A DNA stretch of 43,664 nucleotides from a virus. Both the position numbers and the translations under genes were made by a program. Location: IMG/VR virus record IMGVR_UViG_3300033148_003439, positions 1-43,664 of that record. One strand, written 5' to 3'. Of this stretch, positions 8,454 through 16,752 are shown piece by piece; the first letter of the stretch is position 1, and each line of letters begins with the position of its first letter. The notes beneath the pieces are model-generated. The model did not search any database. It was given only the letters and a program-made list of their open reading frames with translations, and was not told where the DNA came from.

Positions 8454-8789
8454 TTAACTTGTAACCGTTAATCTACACACCAAACTCTTATACCCAATCC
8501 CAATTATCGAACTACGATACATCTCAGTATCGCCAACTTTTAAGTAAATGAAACCAGAGTATATACCTATCTGTCCTTTTTGTAAGTCGGTAATGGTTGG
8601 TTCGGATGTAAACACCTTGAAGGTAGAGGTACCTTGCGATATATCAAGATACGCTTTACGGAAGTATTCCTCCAACATCCGGACTAATTGCACCAACCAC
8701 CTTTCCAGTTCAGCATCTTGTACGTCACGTTGTTTACTGTACCTAAAGTCTTTTAAGAAAAGTACGTCCCGGGGTAAATTTACCTTCAT
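8454..8789 (-). CDS. Small tail-associated protein ending in an NLVCR-type motif
   Basis: A 111-residue protein with a helical, charged N-terminal half and a short beta-rich segment (GFIYLKVGDTEMYRSS) of a kind common at phage fibre attachment proteins. The last 11 residues (KSLVCRLTVTS) are one copy of the roughly 14-residue repeat shared with four other late proteins. ATG 8789 overlaps the stop of the preceding gene by 4 bases. Likely a virion component. The C-terminal motif looks appended. Confidence 0.55.
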   Translation of the reverse strand: MKVNLPRDVLFLKDFRYSKQRDVQDAELERWLVQLVRMLEEYFRKAYLDISQGTSTFKVFTSEPTITDLQKGQIGIYSGFIYLKVGDTEMYRSSIIGIGYKSLVCRLTVTS

Positions 8790-10048
8790 CTTAACCCCCT
8801 GTCACTTGCGGGTATATACGCTATCTGAATGTTGCGTAACTGAAATGATGAGTTTAGTTTATTGTTACGAAATCTATATCTAATCTTCTCATCATTCACG
8901 ACAAAATCCCACCTTTCCCAACTCCAGGTGTCGCTAAGTGTAAATACTTTAGAGTTCGGCCAAGATACTCCGGAGTCGGTACTTGCGTATACTGTGACTG
9001 CATTACCTCTGGCTTCAAACCCCAACCCCATCCAGTTTGTTAACCGCCGAAGGTAACCTTCAGTGGCGACAAAGTCTTTTGTCTCCCAATATGAGTCTAT
9101 TGTGTCACCTGCCAATGACCAAACATTCTCAACGTCTTTATATACCACTCCCGATGAGTTACCAAACATTGTTATAGGAGTTATGTTGTGTGTTACACGG
9201 TCATTGATGATACGTCCGACGTAGCTGTTGATGGTTCCCATCAAAGAGTTGATAACGGTTTCAGACTGCTCCTCAAACTCTCCCGTACTTGTGTAGGAAC
9301 GTGTACCTTTATACCACGCTTTCGAACGGGTGTTGAAGGTGAAGTACTTATTGGGTGTCGTACTGCCGGTTGTTGGTATGTAAATTCTAATTTCGTTAAG
9401 AGGTTTAATGTACTTCATAAACGAACGTCCGGCGTATTGAGGGTCTATGATGGAAAATAACTCGTCCTTTACGTTTGGACTTGCTATTCTATCCACCGTT
9501 CTTCCGCCGGCGTAGTAGTAAACATCATCACGTCCAAGTAAAACGTGCCCGTCTCCCAGATTAACGACTGCGTCCCGTGCCAATAGTCCAGTGTTGGGTA
9601 CACGGAGATAGAACTCAAACGGTTCGTCTACATCGGTCTTGTAGTCTTGCACAGCAATATTATGGTCTGAGTAGATTACGACGAAGTTTCCAAGAGGTAA
9701 TGCTCTTATAATGGTATCTTCTCCAAGCACGGTTAGTAAATCACTGGCTCCACTACCGGTAGCTGTCCAGTCGGTTGCCACAGGTGATGTACCCGGTTTA
9801 GTCGCAGCCGACCACCTGACACGTTGGGCGTAACGTACTGCGCTCTCCTTCGTGTTGTACAAACATAAACGGGAGCCAAACGGAAGTATGTCACGACAGG
9901 CGTAGTTTTCACATCCTGGTAGTTTGGATATGAAACTTGCACTCATATCCCAGTAGTAGATACCGTCTATGTCATTGGAGAAGATGTAATTATCGTTTAT
10001 CACTGCCGAGCACCATCTGTTATCTTCGTCTCCGCTAAAGTAAGCCAC
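8786..10048 (-). CDS. Tail tube/nozzle-like beta-propeller protein, C-terminal part
   Basis: A 420-residue, beta-rich protein resembling podoviral nozzle/tail-stabilisation proteins. Motifs such as DEDNRWCSAVINDNYIFSND and GIYYWD near the N-terminus, and repeated GRD/LGDGHVLLG-type turns, suggest propeller blades. It begins abruptly inside what looks like a blade, and the preceding 171-residue gene (10062-10577) carries the missing N-terminal part. The start is GTG 10048 with AGGAGG 8 bases upstream. Together the two would make a protein of the usual size, so this is probably a split gene whose halves may reassociate. Confidence 0.65.
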   Translation of the reverse strand: MAYFSGDEDNRWCSAVINDNYIFSNDIDGIYYWDMSASFISKLPGCENYACRDILPFGSRLCLYNTKESAVRYAQRVRWSAATKPGTSPVATDWTATGSGASDLLTVLGEDTIIRALPLGNFVVIYSDHNIAVQDYKTDVDEPFEFYLRVPNTGLLARDAVVNLGDGHVLLGRDDVYYYAGGRTVDRIASPNVKDELFSIIDPQYAGRSFMKYIKPLNEIRIYIPTTGSTTPNKYFTFNTRSKAWYKGTRSYTSTGEFEEQSETVINSLMGTINSYVGRIINDRVTHNITPITMFGNSSGVVYKDVENVWSLAGDTIDSYWETKDFVATEGYLRRLTNWMGLGFEARGNAVTVYASTDSGVSWPNSKVFTLSDTWSWERWDFVVNDEKIRYRFRNNKLNSSFQLRNIQIAYIPASDRGLR

Positions 10049-10061
10049 TTACGTTACCTCC

Positions 10062-10577
10062 TTAACTTGTTACCGTAATACCGCAGTGTAAGTTCCTAAC
10101 ATCGTATACTTTGACTGTGACTCTCGACACTAAGTTTTTGGTTGCTGGTGTATTAGGAACTCTGGTAATACGGCAAACCAAGTTCTTACTATCAAGAATA
10201 ATCACAGACACTCGACAAACTAAATTCTTAGGTGCCGCAACCAAACTAACAAAGGTGTTGGTTGTACTGTCATAATAATAAAGCTGGGTTGTAGTATGTA
10301 CCACCAACTTATCCGTCCCATCCGCCTTTTTGTAGTGGTAGATATTCATTATCGTTCCATCGAGAGGATATGTGGTAGTTTGACCATAGACGGCGGTACC
10401 GTGTGCTTTTTTCACGATGTTGTCTTGGAGTACTACTTCTTCACAGCGCGGAGTGTATTTCTCTTCCATAACGGTGGACGCTACGTCGTACCTCAGTCCC
10501 CCGTCGAGTTGATAGATTTCGTAGTACTTACGACGTTGTCTGGGTAACTTTAACCCTTTATCTCTTCTTGTAAGCAT
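10062..10577 (-). CDS. Tail nozzle-like protein N-terminal part plus NLVCR repeats
   Basis: A 171-residue protein. Residues about 20-115 (LDGGLRYDV, PLDGTIMNIYHYKKADGTDK, LVVHTTTQLYYYD) look like the first part of a podoviral nozzle/beta-propeller protein. Residues 117-171 are four copies of the NLVCR-type repeat ending in GITVTS and the stop. The next gene resumes the propeller sequence 13 bases later. The simplest reading is that a repeat cassette with its own stop and ribosome site interrupted an ancestral tail gene. A site AGAGGGGG precedes ATG 10577. Confidence 0.65.
   Translation of the reverse strand: MLTRRDKGLKLPRQRRKYYEIYQLDGGLRYDVASTVMEEKYTPRCEEVVLQDNIVKKAHGTAVYGQTTTYPLDGTIMNIYHYKKADGTDKLVVHTTTQLYYYDSTTNTFVSLVAAPKNLVCRVSVIILDSKNLVCRITRVPNTPATKNLVSRVTVKVYDVRNLHCGITVTS
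10065..10229 (-). repeat. NLVCR-type protein repeat array (4 units)
   Basis: Four units of 14-16 residues with the core K-N-L-V-C/S-R-V/I-T/S-V. The last unit is diverged (RNLHCGITVTS) and ends at the stop codon. The DNA after the array (GTAACAAGTTAAGGAGGT on the - strand) resembles the ends of the arrays at 8454 and 27780. Confidence 0.8.
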
Positions 10578-10594
10578 TTACATCCCCCTCTCCG

Positions 10595-11416
10595 TTATAT
10601 TCCCATCGGTAACCAGTAAATAGACACAGAGGTTAAATTGGATGCAGTAACTTTATAATAATCGCCTTTCTTAACTGGGCATGTTACAGATACTATTGAA
10701 TTACTTCCCAATGAGCCAACCGGAACGTATTGTTGTACTCTATCAGTTGTTGGAGGGTTATTTGAGTCTGTCTCAACCAAAAGGTTAACCTCCCCAGACC
10801 CATCCCATTTTCCTTTAGCTACAACAATCCCGTCGGTTGCTGCTTGATAAGATATATCTGCACTCTTAGCCGTCCAAGTTCCAAAGGGTTTTATTTCTGT
10901 TTCGTTATACGAGTAACCATCCAGCAAATCAGCGTTGAGGTTCGATACCTTCGTGGTGGATGTGATGGTCATAGGTGCGGTACCATCTGCTTTGTCTATG
11001 GTGACAGGTTCATTGAACGTGTTATCTCCAGTGTGGGTATTTGTGCCGGTAAAGGTCTTATCACCGGCAATAGTTTGAGTTTGACCGCCGGTGGTAACTA
11101 AACCAACCGCTGTCCAGGCACTCCCGTTCCAATAGTAGAGAGTGTTGTTTTCATCGGTTGCTATAGCTAAACACCCAACCGCCGTACTGGTAGGAGTTGG
11201 AAAGTCCGCTTTTGCACTTACTTTCAGGACGTTGGTTTCGCCCGATTTGTGCTCATACACTCCGCTTTGACCAGTCTCGTCAGCGTACGCATTGTGTTGT
11301 ACTGCCATTCTTTCCCGGATTGCGTATGCTAAACGGTTAACTTGGTCGTCTATCTCTGGAACGGTATCAACATCTCCGTCCAGAAGAGCTTCACTCCAAA
11401 CTTTGTCGAAACTCAT
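10595..11416 (-). CDS. Tail fibre / collar-like protein
   Basis: A 273-residue protein. A helical N-terminus (about 1-45, DQVNRLAYAIRERM) would attach to the tail. A small domain NNTLYYWNGSAWTAVG (about 89-104) resembles short phage fibre motifs. A Thr-rich beta segment follows (GDKTFTGTNTHTGDNTFNEP, about 118-137), then the LNADLLDGYSYNE motif (about 159-171) common in fibres. The role would be host recognition or decoration. It overlaps the upstream small membrane-protein gene by 4 bases, and a GGGGGTG site precedes ATG 11416. Confidence 0.7.
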   Translation of the reverse strand: MSFDKVWSEALLDGDVDTVPEIDDQVNRLAYAIRERMAVQHNAYADETGQSGVYEHKSGETNVLKVSAKADFPTPTSTAVGCLAIATDENNTLYYWNGSAWTAVGLVTTGGQTQTIAGDKTFTGTNTHTGDNTFNEPVTIDKADGTAPMTITSTTKVSNLNADLLDGYSYNETEIKPFGTWTAKSADISYQAATDGIVVAKGKWDGSGEVNLLVETDSNNPPTTDRVQQYVPVGSLGSNSIVSVTCPVKKGDYYKVTASNLTSVSIYWLPMGI

Positions 11417-11658
11417 GGTGTCACCCCCTTCATTTTACTTAGCAGTGTCAGAAAAGCTACCAATAGACCGACTGTTGACGCTGAAAAGAAAGATAGAGCT
11501 AATGTTACCCATATAGGTGGTCTATCTAACTTCCTCTCAACATTCGCTTGAAAATGATGAAAATCGTTTGTACGCCAACTGTCGAAGTCTCTAAAGTACT
11601 TTTCCAGAAGTGTACGATTGGCTTTACCATAATCACATCCATTATTTCTTTTCACCAC
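11413..11658 (-). CDS. Small single-pass membrane protein, holin/spanin candidate
   Basis: An 81-residue protein with a polar N-terminus (about 1-47) and one C-terminal membrane segment (WVTLALSFFSASTVGLLVAF, about 50-69). The start is GTG 11658 with AGGAGGACATAA upstream. Size and topology suit a holin or membrane lysis accessory, and three other very small genes lie just upstream. Function is inferred only from these features. Confidence 0.5.
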   Translation of the reverse strand: MVKRNNGCDYGKANRTLLEKYFRDFDSWRTNDFHHFQANVERKLDRPPIWVTLALSFFSASTVGLLVAFLTLLSKMKGVTP

Positions 11659-11887
11659 TTATGTCCTCCTTTACTTCTTTGTCCAGTGTAGTGTACTCAG
11701 TAATATCATCGTTTAACCCATCCAAGGTAGAGACCAGTAAGTCTTTTAGTTTCGCCAAATCTTTTAGACGATGAAGAATTCTCTCTCTGGTTTCACGTTT
11801 GGAGCGGTTTACACTACCCCTGGTTATATCTCCAAAATTCCCGCTCGTATTTGTCCCTGATTTTGTGTTCCCGTGTTTGTTCCTCAT
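11642..11887 (-). CDS. Small charged protein, coiled-coil C-terminus
   Basis: An 81-residue protein with a Gly/Asn/Thr-rich start and a heptad-like C-terminal half (RLKDLAKLKDLLVSTLDGL). It overlaps the upstream 85-residue gene by 74 bases and the downstream gene by 17. The ribosome site for ATG 11887 is weak, so the true start may be further in. Not recognised. It sits in the small-gene cluster that may be the lysis cassette. Confidence 0.45.
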   Translation of the reverse strand: MRNKHGNTKSGTNTSGNFGDITRGSVNRSKRETRERILHRLKDLAKLKDLLVSTLDGLNDDITEYTTLDKEVKEDISGEKK

Positions 11888-12071
11888 CTTTTGACTCTAT
11901 TTTATGTGTCAAGTGAATAAAATGTTCACCAGCATCAACCGCCTTTTTGAAACGGATAATAGAGTTTGTGTGTAACTTCTTGGCTTGATTATCGGCGTTT
12001 GAGTTCTCTCTAATCCAACCCATTACTTGTTCAGCAAACCGGATAATCGGACCTAAAACCAGCACACCCAT
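11814..12071 (-). CDS. Small hypothetical protein, amphipathic N-terminus
   Basis: An 85-residue protein from ATG 12071, chosen over ATG 12086 because TGGGAGGAAATA lies just upstream. A short hydrophobic start (MGVLVLGPIIRFAEQVMGWI) is followed by a highly charged helical region. It begins directly after the stop of the 77-residue gene. It could be a membrane-associated partner in the putative lysis cluster. Confidence 0.5.
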   Translation of the reverse strand: MGVLVLGPIIRFAEQVMGWIRENSNADNQAKKLHTNSIIRFKKAVDAGEHFIHLTHKIESKDEEQTREHKIRDKYEREFWRYNQG

Positions 12072-12072
12072 A

Positions 12073-12306
12073 TTATTTCCTCCCAATCATTAACCAAAAA
12101 TTCTTGAACTTTTCGAAGTACTCTACCACGGTGTTATAGATTTGGTTTGTTTTCTCGATTATTTTTTCATCCTCGTTCGTCCAAACGAAGATTAAACCAA
12201 CTATACGTTCTACGGTTACCAGTGCTTCTTTAATAATAGGCAGCGCCAACTCGATTATTCCTATTGCTGCACCGACAAGGTTGAAAATTTTGTTTACCAG
12301 TGTCAT
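12073..12306 (-). CDS. Small hydrophobic protein, holin-like
   Basis: A 77-residue protein whose first about 45 residues are hydrophobic (LVGAAIGIIELALPIIKEAL and ERIVGLIFVW), compatible with one or two membrane segments, followed by a charged helical tail. AAGGAGGG precedes ATG 12306. Its size and adjacency to other tiny membrane genes suggest a holin or similar, but there is no family-specific motif. Confidence 0.5.
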   Translation of the reverse strand: MTLVNKIFNLVGAAIGIIELALPIIKEALVTVERIVGLIFVWTNEDEKIIEKTNQIYNTVVEYFEKFKNFWLMIGRK

Positions 12307-12320
12307 ATTACCCTCCTTCT

Positions 12321-13286
12321 TTATCTGGTCTCAATTTTATCTGGAACCAATGTCCAGCTCGTTGATTTATCGCAACATCTCCACCAATCCGCGTATACTG
12401 TTACTTGGCAGAGAAGAGATGTGTTAGCTTGACTAAGTACTGACAGTCTGCATACTATTGATTTTGAAGATATATGTAAAACAGTAGTTTGTGATACTAA
12501 ATTGGTTGAGCTAGTTTTATACACCAATATACGACAAATTAAGTCAATTGTATTCATAATGTCAACATCTATTTGACAAACCAGATTTTTAAAGTCCGCT
12601 TGTAAGACTGTAACACGAGATTTCAAGTTTTTAGAATCCATTTGTAAAACCGTAACCTGAGAAACCAAATTTTTCTCATTCTCAGACCTAAAAACAGTAA
12701 GTTGACAGAGCAAGTTAGTAGAACTAAATGCTGGATTTACAGTAATACGAGAAATGAGGTTCTTGCTTACGTAACCATAAATGTAAAAACAACTGTCAGA
12801 TAATGCACTAGCAGTCCACGTTTCAGATGACCCACCGTAGAATACACTATTTCCAGGATGTGTAGGAGAAGATGAATCTAAAGCAAACTCAATCCAGTCA
12901 TTAATACCAAAGCCATCTGTAGCTTCTACTACTATACAGTAGTCAGTGTTATCAGACATTATATAAGGTGTTGGAAACGTAAAATCAAATAATACCCAAG
13001 AATAAGGTTCCGAACTTAAGTCTACCTCATTAGAAGACACTAACGCATTACCAGTTGGTATAGCAGTACTCCCAACTGTTCCAGTTGCTGCATACAATCT
13101 CGCTGTCAATGAACCTGAATTGTTAGCTGGTTTAAGGTAAAACTTGCATGATGCTAGAACATAATTACCAGAAAGCGTGAAAGATTGACCACACGCAGAC
13201 ACCTTATAGTCTGTAGTAGCTGGGTGAAGCTCATCTATATTAGTTTTTGAACTATAGTTACTTTCACTATATGAATCTATTAACAC
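12321..13286 (-). CDS. Adhesin-like protein with nine NLVCR-type repeats
   Basis: A 321-residue protein. Residues 20-172 form a beta-rich domain like bacterial surface jelly-roll modules (LASCKFYLKP, LTARLYAATG, WVLFDFTFPTP, NTDYCIVVEATDG). Residues 174-299 are nine units of the 14-residue repeat, followed by a Trp-rich end (DKSTSWTLVPDK) resembling the end of the neighbouring 222-residue protein. The start is GTG 13286 with AAGGAGATGG upstream. Probably a tail or head fibre. The regular repeats suggest a beta-solenoid shaft; Cys in about half of the units is unusual. Confidence 0.55.
   Translation of the reverse strand: MLIDSYSESNYSSKTNIDELHPATTDYKVSACGQSFTLSGNYVLASCKFYLKPANNSGSLTARLYAATGTVGSTAIPTGNALVSSNEVDLSSEPYSWVLFDFTFPTPYIMSDNTDYCIVVEATDGFGINDWIEFALDSSSPTHPGNSVFYGGSSETWTASALSDSCFYIYGYVSKNLISRITVNPAFSSTNLLCQLTVFRSENEKNLVSQVTVLQMDSKNLKSRVTVLQADFKNLVCQIDVDIMNTIDLICRILVYKTSSTNLVSQTTVLHISSKSIVCRLSVLSQANTSLLCQVTVYADWWRCCDKSTSWTLVPDKIETR
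12390..12767 (-). repeat. NLVCR-type protein repeat array (9 units)
   Basis: Nine tandem 14-16 residue units, with the Cys position alternating between Cys and Ser (for example KNLVSQVTV, KNLVCQIDV, IDLICRILV). The sequence varies more than in the adjacent 222-residue protein, suggesting an older array. Confidence 0.8.
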
Positions 13287-13301
13287 CGTTATACCATCTC
13301 C

Positions 13302-13970
13302 TTATAAGCTCTTACACACTTGCCCAACAACTGGAACGTCATCCGTAATCTGAGTCCAAATTGTTGATTGTTTGCTGACCAAATCCCACTTCCAAATGTT
13401 TAGTCTGCATATTAGGTTACGTTCCAACGAACGGCGAACGGTTATAGTACACACTAAAGGAGTAGTATTGGTAACTATCGCCGATACACGACAAACTAAA
13501 TTTTTGGTGCCTGCAGCAATTATCGTTGTCCGGCAAGTTAAGCTCTTTGTACCGGTAACAACCGTTGATATACGACAAACCAGGTTTTTACTATCTACAG
13601 CAATCGCTGATATTCGACAGACTAAACTTTTAGTACCTGCCACAGACGATGTTACCCGGCAAACCAGGTTCTTCGTGTCAACGCACATATAAGAAAGAAC
13701 GCCGTCACTTACGTATAACTTCCAATCAACACCAAGAGTAGAATCCGACAGCTCGACAACATCATCTTGAACTGTTGCGGTGTTTTCCACAGCCAGGACT
13801 GCGTTGTCTATGTAAAGTTTCCAGTATGTACCTGGATTAGCGTCATCTTCAAAGATAGGTTCGGACTGAGGAGTGTTTGCAGTGGTGTCGTATTGCAATA
13901 CTCCATCATCAATTGTCACCGCATAATCGGTTGCGCTGGTTCTATCTGTTAATACATACTCACTGGCCAT
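13302..13970 (-). CDS. Repeat protein with seven NLVCR-type units
   Basis: A 222-residue protein. The N-terminus contains two copies of a WKLYIDNAVLAVE / WKLYVSDGVLSYM module (about 50-62 and 84-95). Residues 99-196 are seven units of near-perfect 14-residue period (KNLVCRV, KSLVCRI, KNLVCRI, KSLTCRT and so on). The C-terminal SKQSTIWTQITDD resembles the end of the 321-residue neighbour, so the two genes are paralogous in their second halves. Likely a virion fibre. The ribosome site before ATG 13970 is weak (GTAAAGA). Confidence 0.55.
   Translation of the reverse strand: MASEYVLTDRTSATDYAVTIDDGVLQYDTTANTPQSEPIFEDDANPGTYWKLYIDNAVLAVENTATVQDDVVELSDSTLGVDWKLYVSDGVLSYMCVDTKNLVCRVTSSVAGTKSLVCRISAIAVDSKNLVCRISTVVTGTKSLTCRTTIIAAGTKNLVCRVSAIVTNTTPLVCTITVRRSLERNLICRLNIWKWDLVSKQSTIWTQITDDVPVVGQVCKSL
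13383..13676 (-). repeat. NLVCR-type protein repeat array (7 units)
   Basis: Seven units with a strict 14-residue period for the first five. The DNA is also visibly repetitive: AAATTTTTGGT/AAGTTCTTCG-type blocks recur about every 42 bases. This is the most homogeneous of the five arrays. Confidence 0.85.
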
Positions 13971-14022
13971 TCTTTACATAATTGTTACGTTTAGTTAATA
14001 TTTTTCCGGAACTTATTATACA

Positions 14023-16752
14023 TCATAGACCCAAACCCGTTATAATCGTTCCAATTACTTGCGGAGCTCCTTCCTCCGGCGCTGTAAACTCCCACCCGCT
14101 ATTATTTCCACTATCCGTATTGCCGTCACTCGTATAAGCTAACCAGTCAGCACCACCTTCGGCTGTAGAGTAGGATATGTCGCAGTAGTAGACTCTGTTT
14201 TCTCCTGATGAGTCGGATATAGTCCACCCGCCTGTGCTTGTGCCGGTCAAGGTAATTCCGTCATCTGCGTCACCATTTGCTACGAAGGATGATACTGTTG
14301 TGGTTGTGCCGTCGGTGAATTTGACAATCTTAGGATTACTGATAGTAAAAGTATTCCAAGTAGGTGAGCCTGTAAAAATTACTGCCCCCGTCCCTCCACC
14401 TGTTATGCTGATATTGTTATAGGTTGAGTTTCCTTCACGCATAGTCTTGGTGCTTCCAGATGTATCGCTTATAACGATAGTAGAGGTTTCAGGTTCAAAA
14501 GTTAAATTGGTAGTAGTCCTCATATCCCATTTATCACCCGTTCCCGTAAGAGTCCACGTTCCACTTCCCATTGTGATAGTTCTGGTATTGGAAGTGTTTG
14601 ACCACATTAAATAATTGGACACATTAAAATTATTGGCGTCAAAAGTGCCGTTATAAATATACAGGCTATTGGCATTACTAAAAGCGTCTTGTAAAGTAAT
14701 ACTCCCCCCTACTATTTGAATATAAACTTTTGAATTAAAGCTTTTTCCAGCACTTGTTAAAGTATATGCCCCTCTGCCTTGGAAATACGAATATTTTGTG
14801 TGCGTAAAGGTCATTCCATTTACCAATGTAAGAGAACCGTAAATTATATTGGGAGTTGAGTTCATAGCAAACGTCGGCGTATTCGTTGCTCCTGTCCAAT
14901 CAATACTACCCATTCTCGGCATATCAGCAGTTACAGTCTGACTTCCATTATCAAAACTATTAGCGTCGAACCTTGCTGTATCCTGAGGTAAAGGCGGATG
15001 AGTAGCCTGTGAGCCACCGCCATTTGTGGCTGTATACCATTTGGTATAGTCCGACCAATTCCCGCCGTCAACGTGCCAATACCAGGTGGTAGGTGTGGTG
15101 AAGGTGATATTAGAGTTGCCTCCGCAGTCACCGGAGCCGCCACTTATTGCGGACAAATCCCAAGAAGCTGAACCTGCTCCGGTAATGTCTTGAAAATCTA
15201 CGTTTGAGGCTGATACTGTGCCGTTGCAAGTGATAGTTCGGGTTGTGCCGAGGACATTGGATTTAACGAGAAGACGATTGCTTGCAGAGTTGCCATTTAA
15301 GGTGAGCGTGCCTGTGATTGTTTGACTGGCATAAAGAATAAAATTATCCGTTTTCGCTGCCGTGCCTGTAAATGACAAATTTGTAAAAGTATTAGCCTGA
15401 AAAAGACGAGCATTATTTGTCCCTCCCGTGTATTGAACATCATAATAAGTTTTTCCTCCCCCTCTGACATAAGGATTCCTTCCAGAAAATATGAGGGTAG
15501 ATGTTTCACAATTTAATGTAAAATTAGACACGTTTTCCGTATCCCAAGCATTTGCCCCACTTCCATCTATAGTGCAAGTAATCGTTCCTGACCCCATATT
15601 AAGAGTTCGAGTATTAGTATTATCAGAATTAAAAGCTTGTATAGTAACATCTTGGTCATTAAAATCCAGCGTTCCTTCTGTAAGCACTATGTCTCCGTCT
15701 GAACGCGCGGTATAAGTGTCTTGTAGCGTAACAGTGATACCTGAGCCATTTACAGTGAAATCGCCAAGATTTTTTCCTGCTGTGGTGATACTGGCAGTTG
15801 CATCTACCGTTATGGAAGAATTATCATCTTCGGCAATATAAGTCATTCCAATCACGAAAGTCAAATTGCCGGAAATAGTCCAAGAAATTCCATCATTATG
15901 AGTAAGCGTCCCCGTATAATTGGTAAAATCAGCAGATTTACAATCAGCGTCAACATTTATCGTTAAATTCCCACTACTTCCATCTCCTTGCGCTACCACA
16001 TCATCAGAGGAAGTGGGAACAATTCCTTCTTCCCAAGTAGCTGTATCGTTCCAATTACCGCCGGCGTCGGAGATAGTTCGGGTAGAAGTTGAATAAAGTC
16101 CAGTCATTATCTTTACATAGTCAACATGAGTAACCATATCGTTCGTAGCATAACCATTTTGACGAACCATCGTTGTCCCATCAGTCCCTGCTATTTCAAA
16201 GCTGCAAGGAATTGCAGTTCCTACTTTTTCCCAACTGTGAGTAGAGTCAGTTAAATAAACATCACAAGTCCCTTCTCCGGTAGTGCCTGTAAAGGTTACC
16301 AAAAATCTCCAGATTTGCCATTCAGCACTTCCACCGTGTTTTACCAAATCAGTCCCAACCTCGGTATCTCCTGAGTCGGTATCTTTTATAAATAAGCCAT
16401 CCGAGGAAAACTTTGCAGTCAAGCGTTCATCAGTTTGCATCGCATTCAAAACAAAGTAGTCTATATCCGCATTAAGACCAATTGAATCGTGGTATAGTTT
16501 TATTTCAACAGTAAAAGTATTTGGAAAACTTCCTACATCTATAGTTCTACTAGCCCAATCATTTCCAGCTGCACCAGCATTTGTGTCTAGTCTTAACTGT
16601 CCAGTTGGGTCAACTTCACTTACTCCATTACCATCATCATCATCTATCCAATCTGAAATGTCCGAACAGTCTTCCTCTAATAAGTCCCAACCAGCAAATG
16701 CAGTGCTTATCAGACAGAATAGAGATAATATGGTAATTACAAACTTCTTCAT
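14023..16752 (-). CDS. Large secreted beta-helix/adhesin-like protein with signal peptide
   Basis: A 909-residue protein with a classical signal peptide (MKKFVITILSLFCLISTAFA, cleavage after AFA), odd for a virion protein. The mature part is Gly/Thr/Asn-rich and beta-rich. A domain WNDTATWEEGIVPTSSDD (about 230-250) is typical of G8-like bacterial surface modules, and a second such unit, GGNWSDYTKWYTATNGGG, lies near 570. Repeats of the type FTNLSFTGTA/TITGTLTLNG suggest parallel beta-helix. Its start overlaps the preceding stop (ATGA). It is most likely exported to the host envelope or medium, or else a spike kept with a host-type leader. Confidence 0.6.
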   Translation of the reverse strand: MKKFVITILSLFCLISTAFAGWDLLEEDCSDISDWIDDDDGNGVSEVDPTGQLRLDTNAGAAGNDWASRTIDVGSFPNTFTVEIKLYHDSIGLNADIDYFVLNAMQTDERLTAKFSSDGLFIKDTDSGDTEVGTDLVKHGGSAEWQIWRFLVTFTGTTGEGTCDVYLTDSTHSWEKVGTAIPCSFEIAGTDGTTMVRQNGYATNDMVTHVDYVKIMTGLYSTSTRTISDAGGNWNDTATWEEGIVPTSSDDVVAQGDGSSGNLTINVDADCKSADFTNYTGTLTHNDGISWTISGNLTFVIGMTYIAEDDNSSITVDATASITTAGKNLGDFTVNGSGITVTLQDTYTARSDGDIVLTEGTLDFNDQDVTIQAFNSDNTNTRTLNMGSGTITCTIDGSGANAWDTENVSNFTLNCETSTLIFSGRNPYVRGGGKTYYDVQYTGGTNNARLFQANTFTNLSFTGTAAKTDNFILYASQTITGTLTLNGNSASNRLLVKSNVLGTTRTITCNGTVSASNVDFQDITGAGSASWDLSAISGGSGDCGGNSNITFTTPTTWYWHVDGGNWSDYTKWYTATNGGGSQATHPPLPQDTARFDANSFDNGSQTVTADMPRMGSIDWTGATNTPTFAMNSTPNIIYGSLTLVNGMTFTHTKYSYFQGRGAYTLTSAGKSFNSKVYIQIVGGSITLQDAFSNANSLYIYNGTFDANNFNVSNYLMWSNTSNTRTITMGSGTWTLTGTGDKWDMRTTTNLTFEPETSTIVISDTSGSTKTMREGNSTYNNISITGGGTGAVIFTGSPTWNTFTISNPKIVKFTDGTTTTVSSFVANGDADDGITLTGTSTGGWTISDSSGENRVYYCDISYSTAEGGADWLAYTSDGNTDSGNNSGWEFTAPEEGAPQVIGTIITGLGL

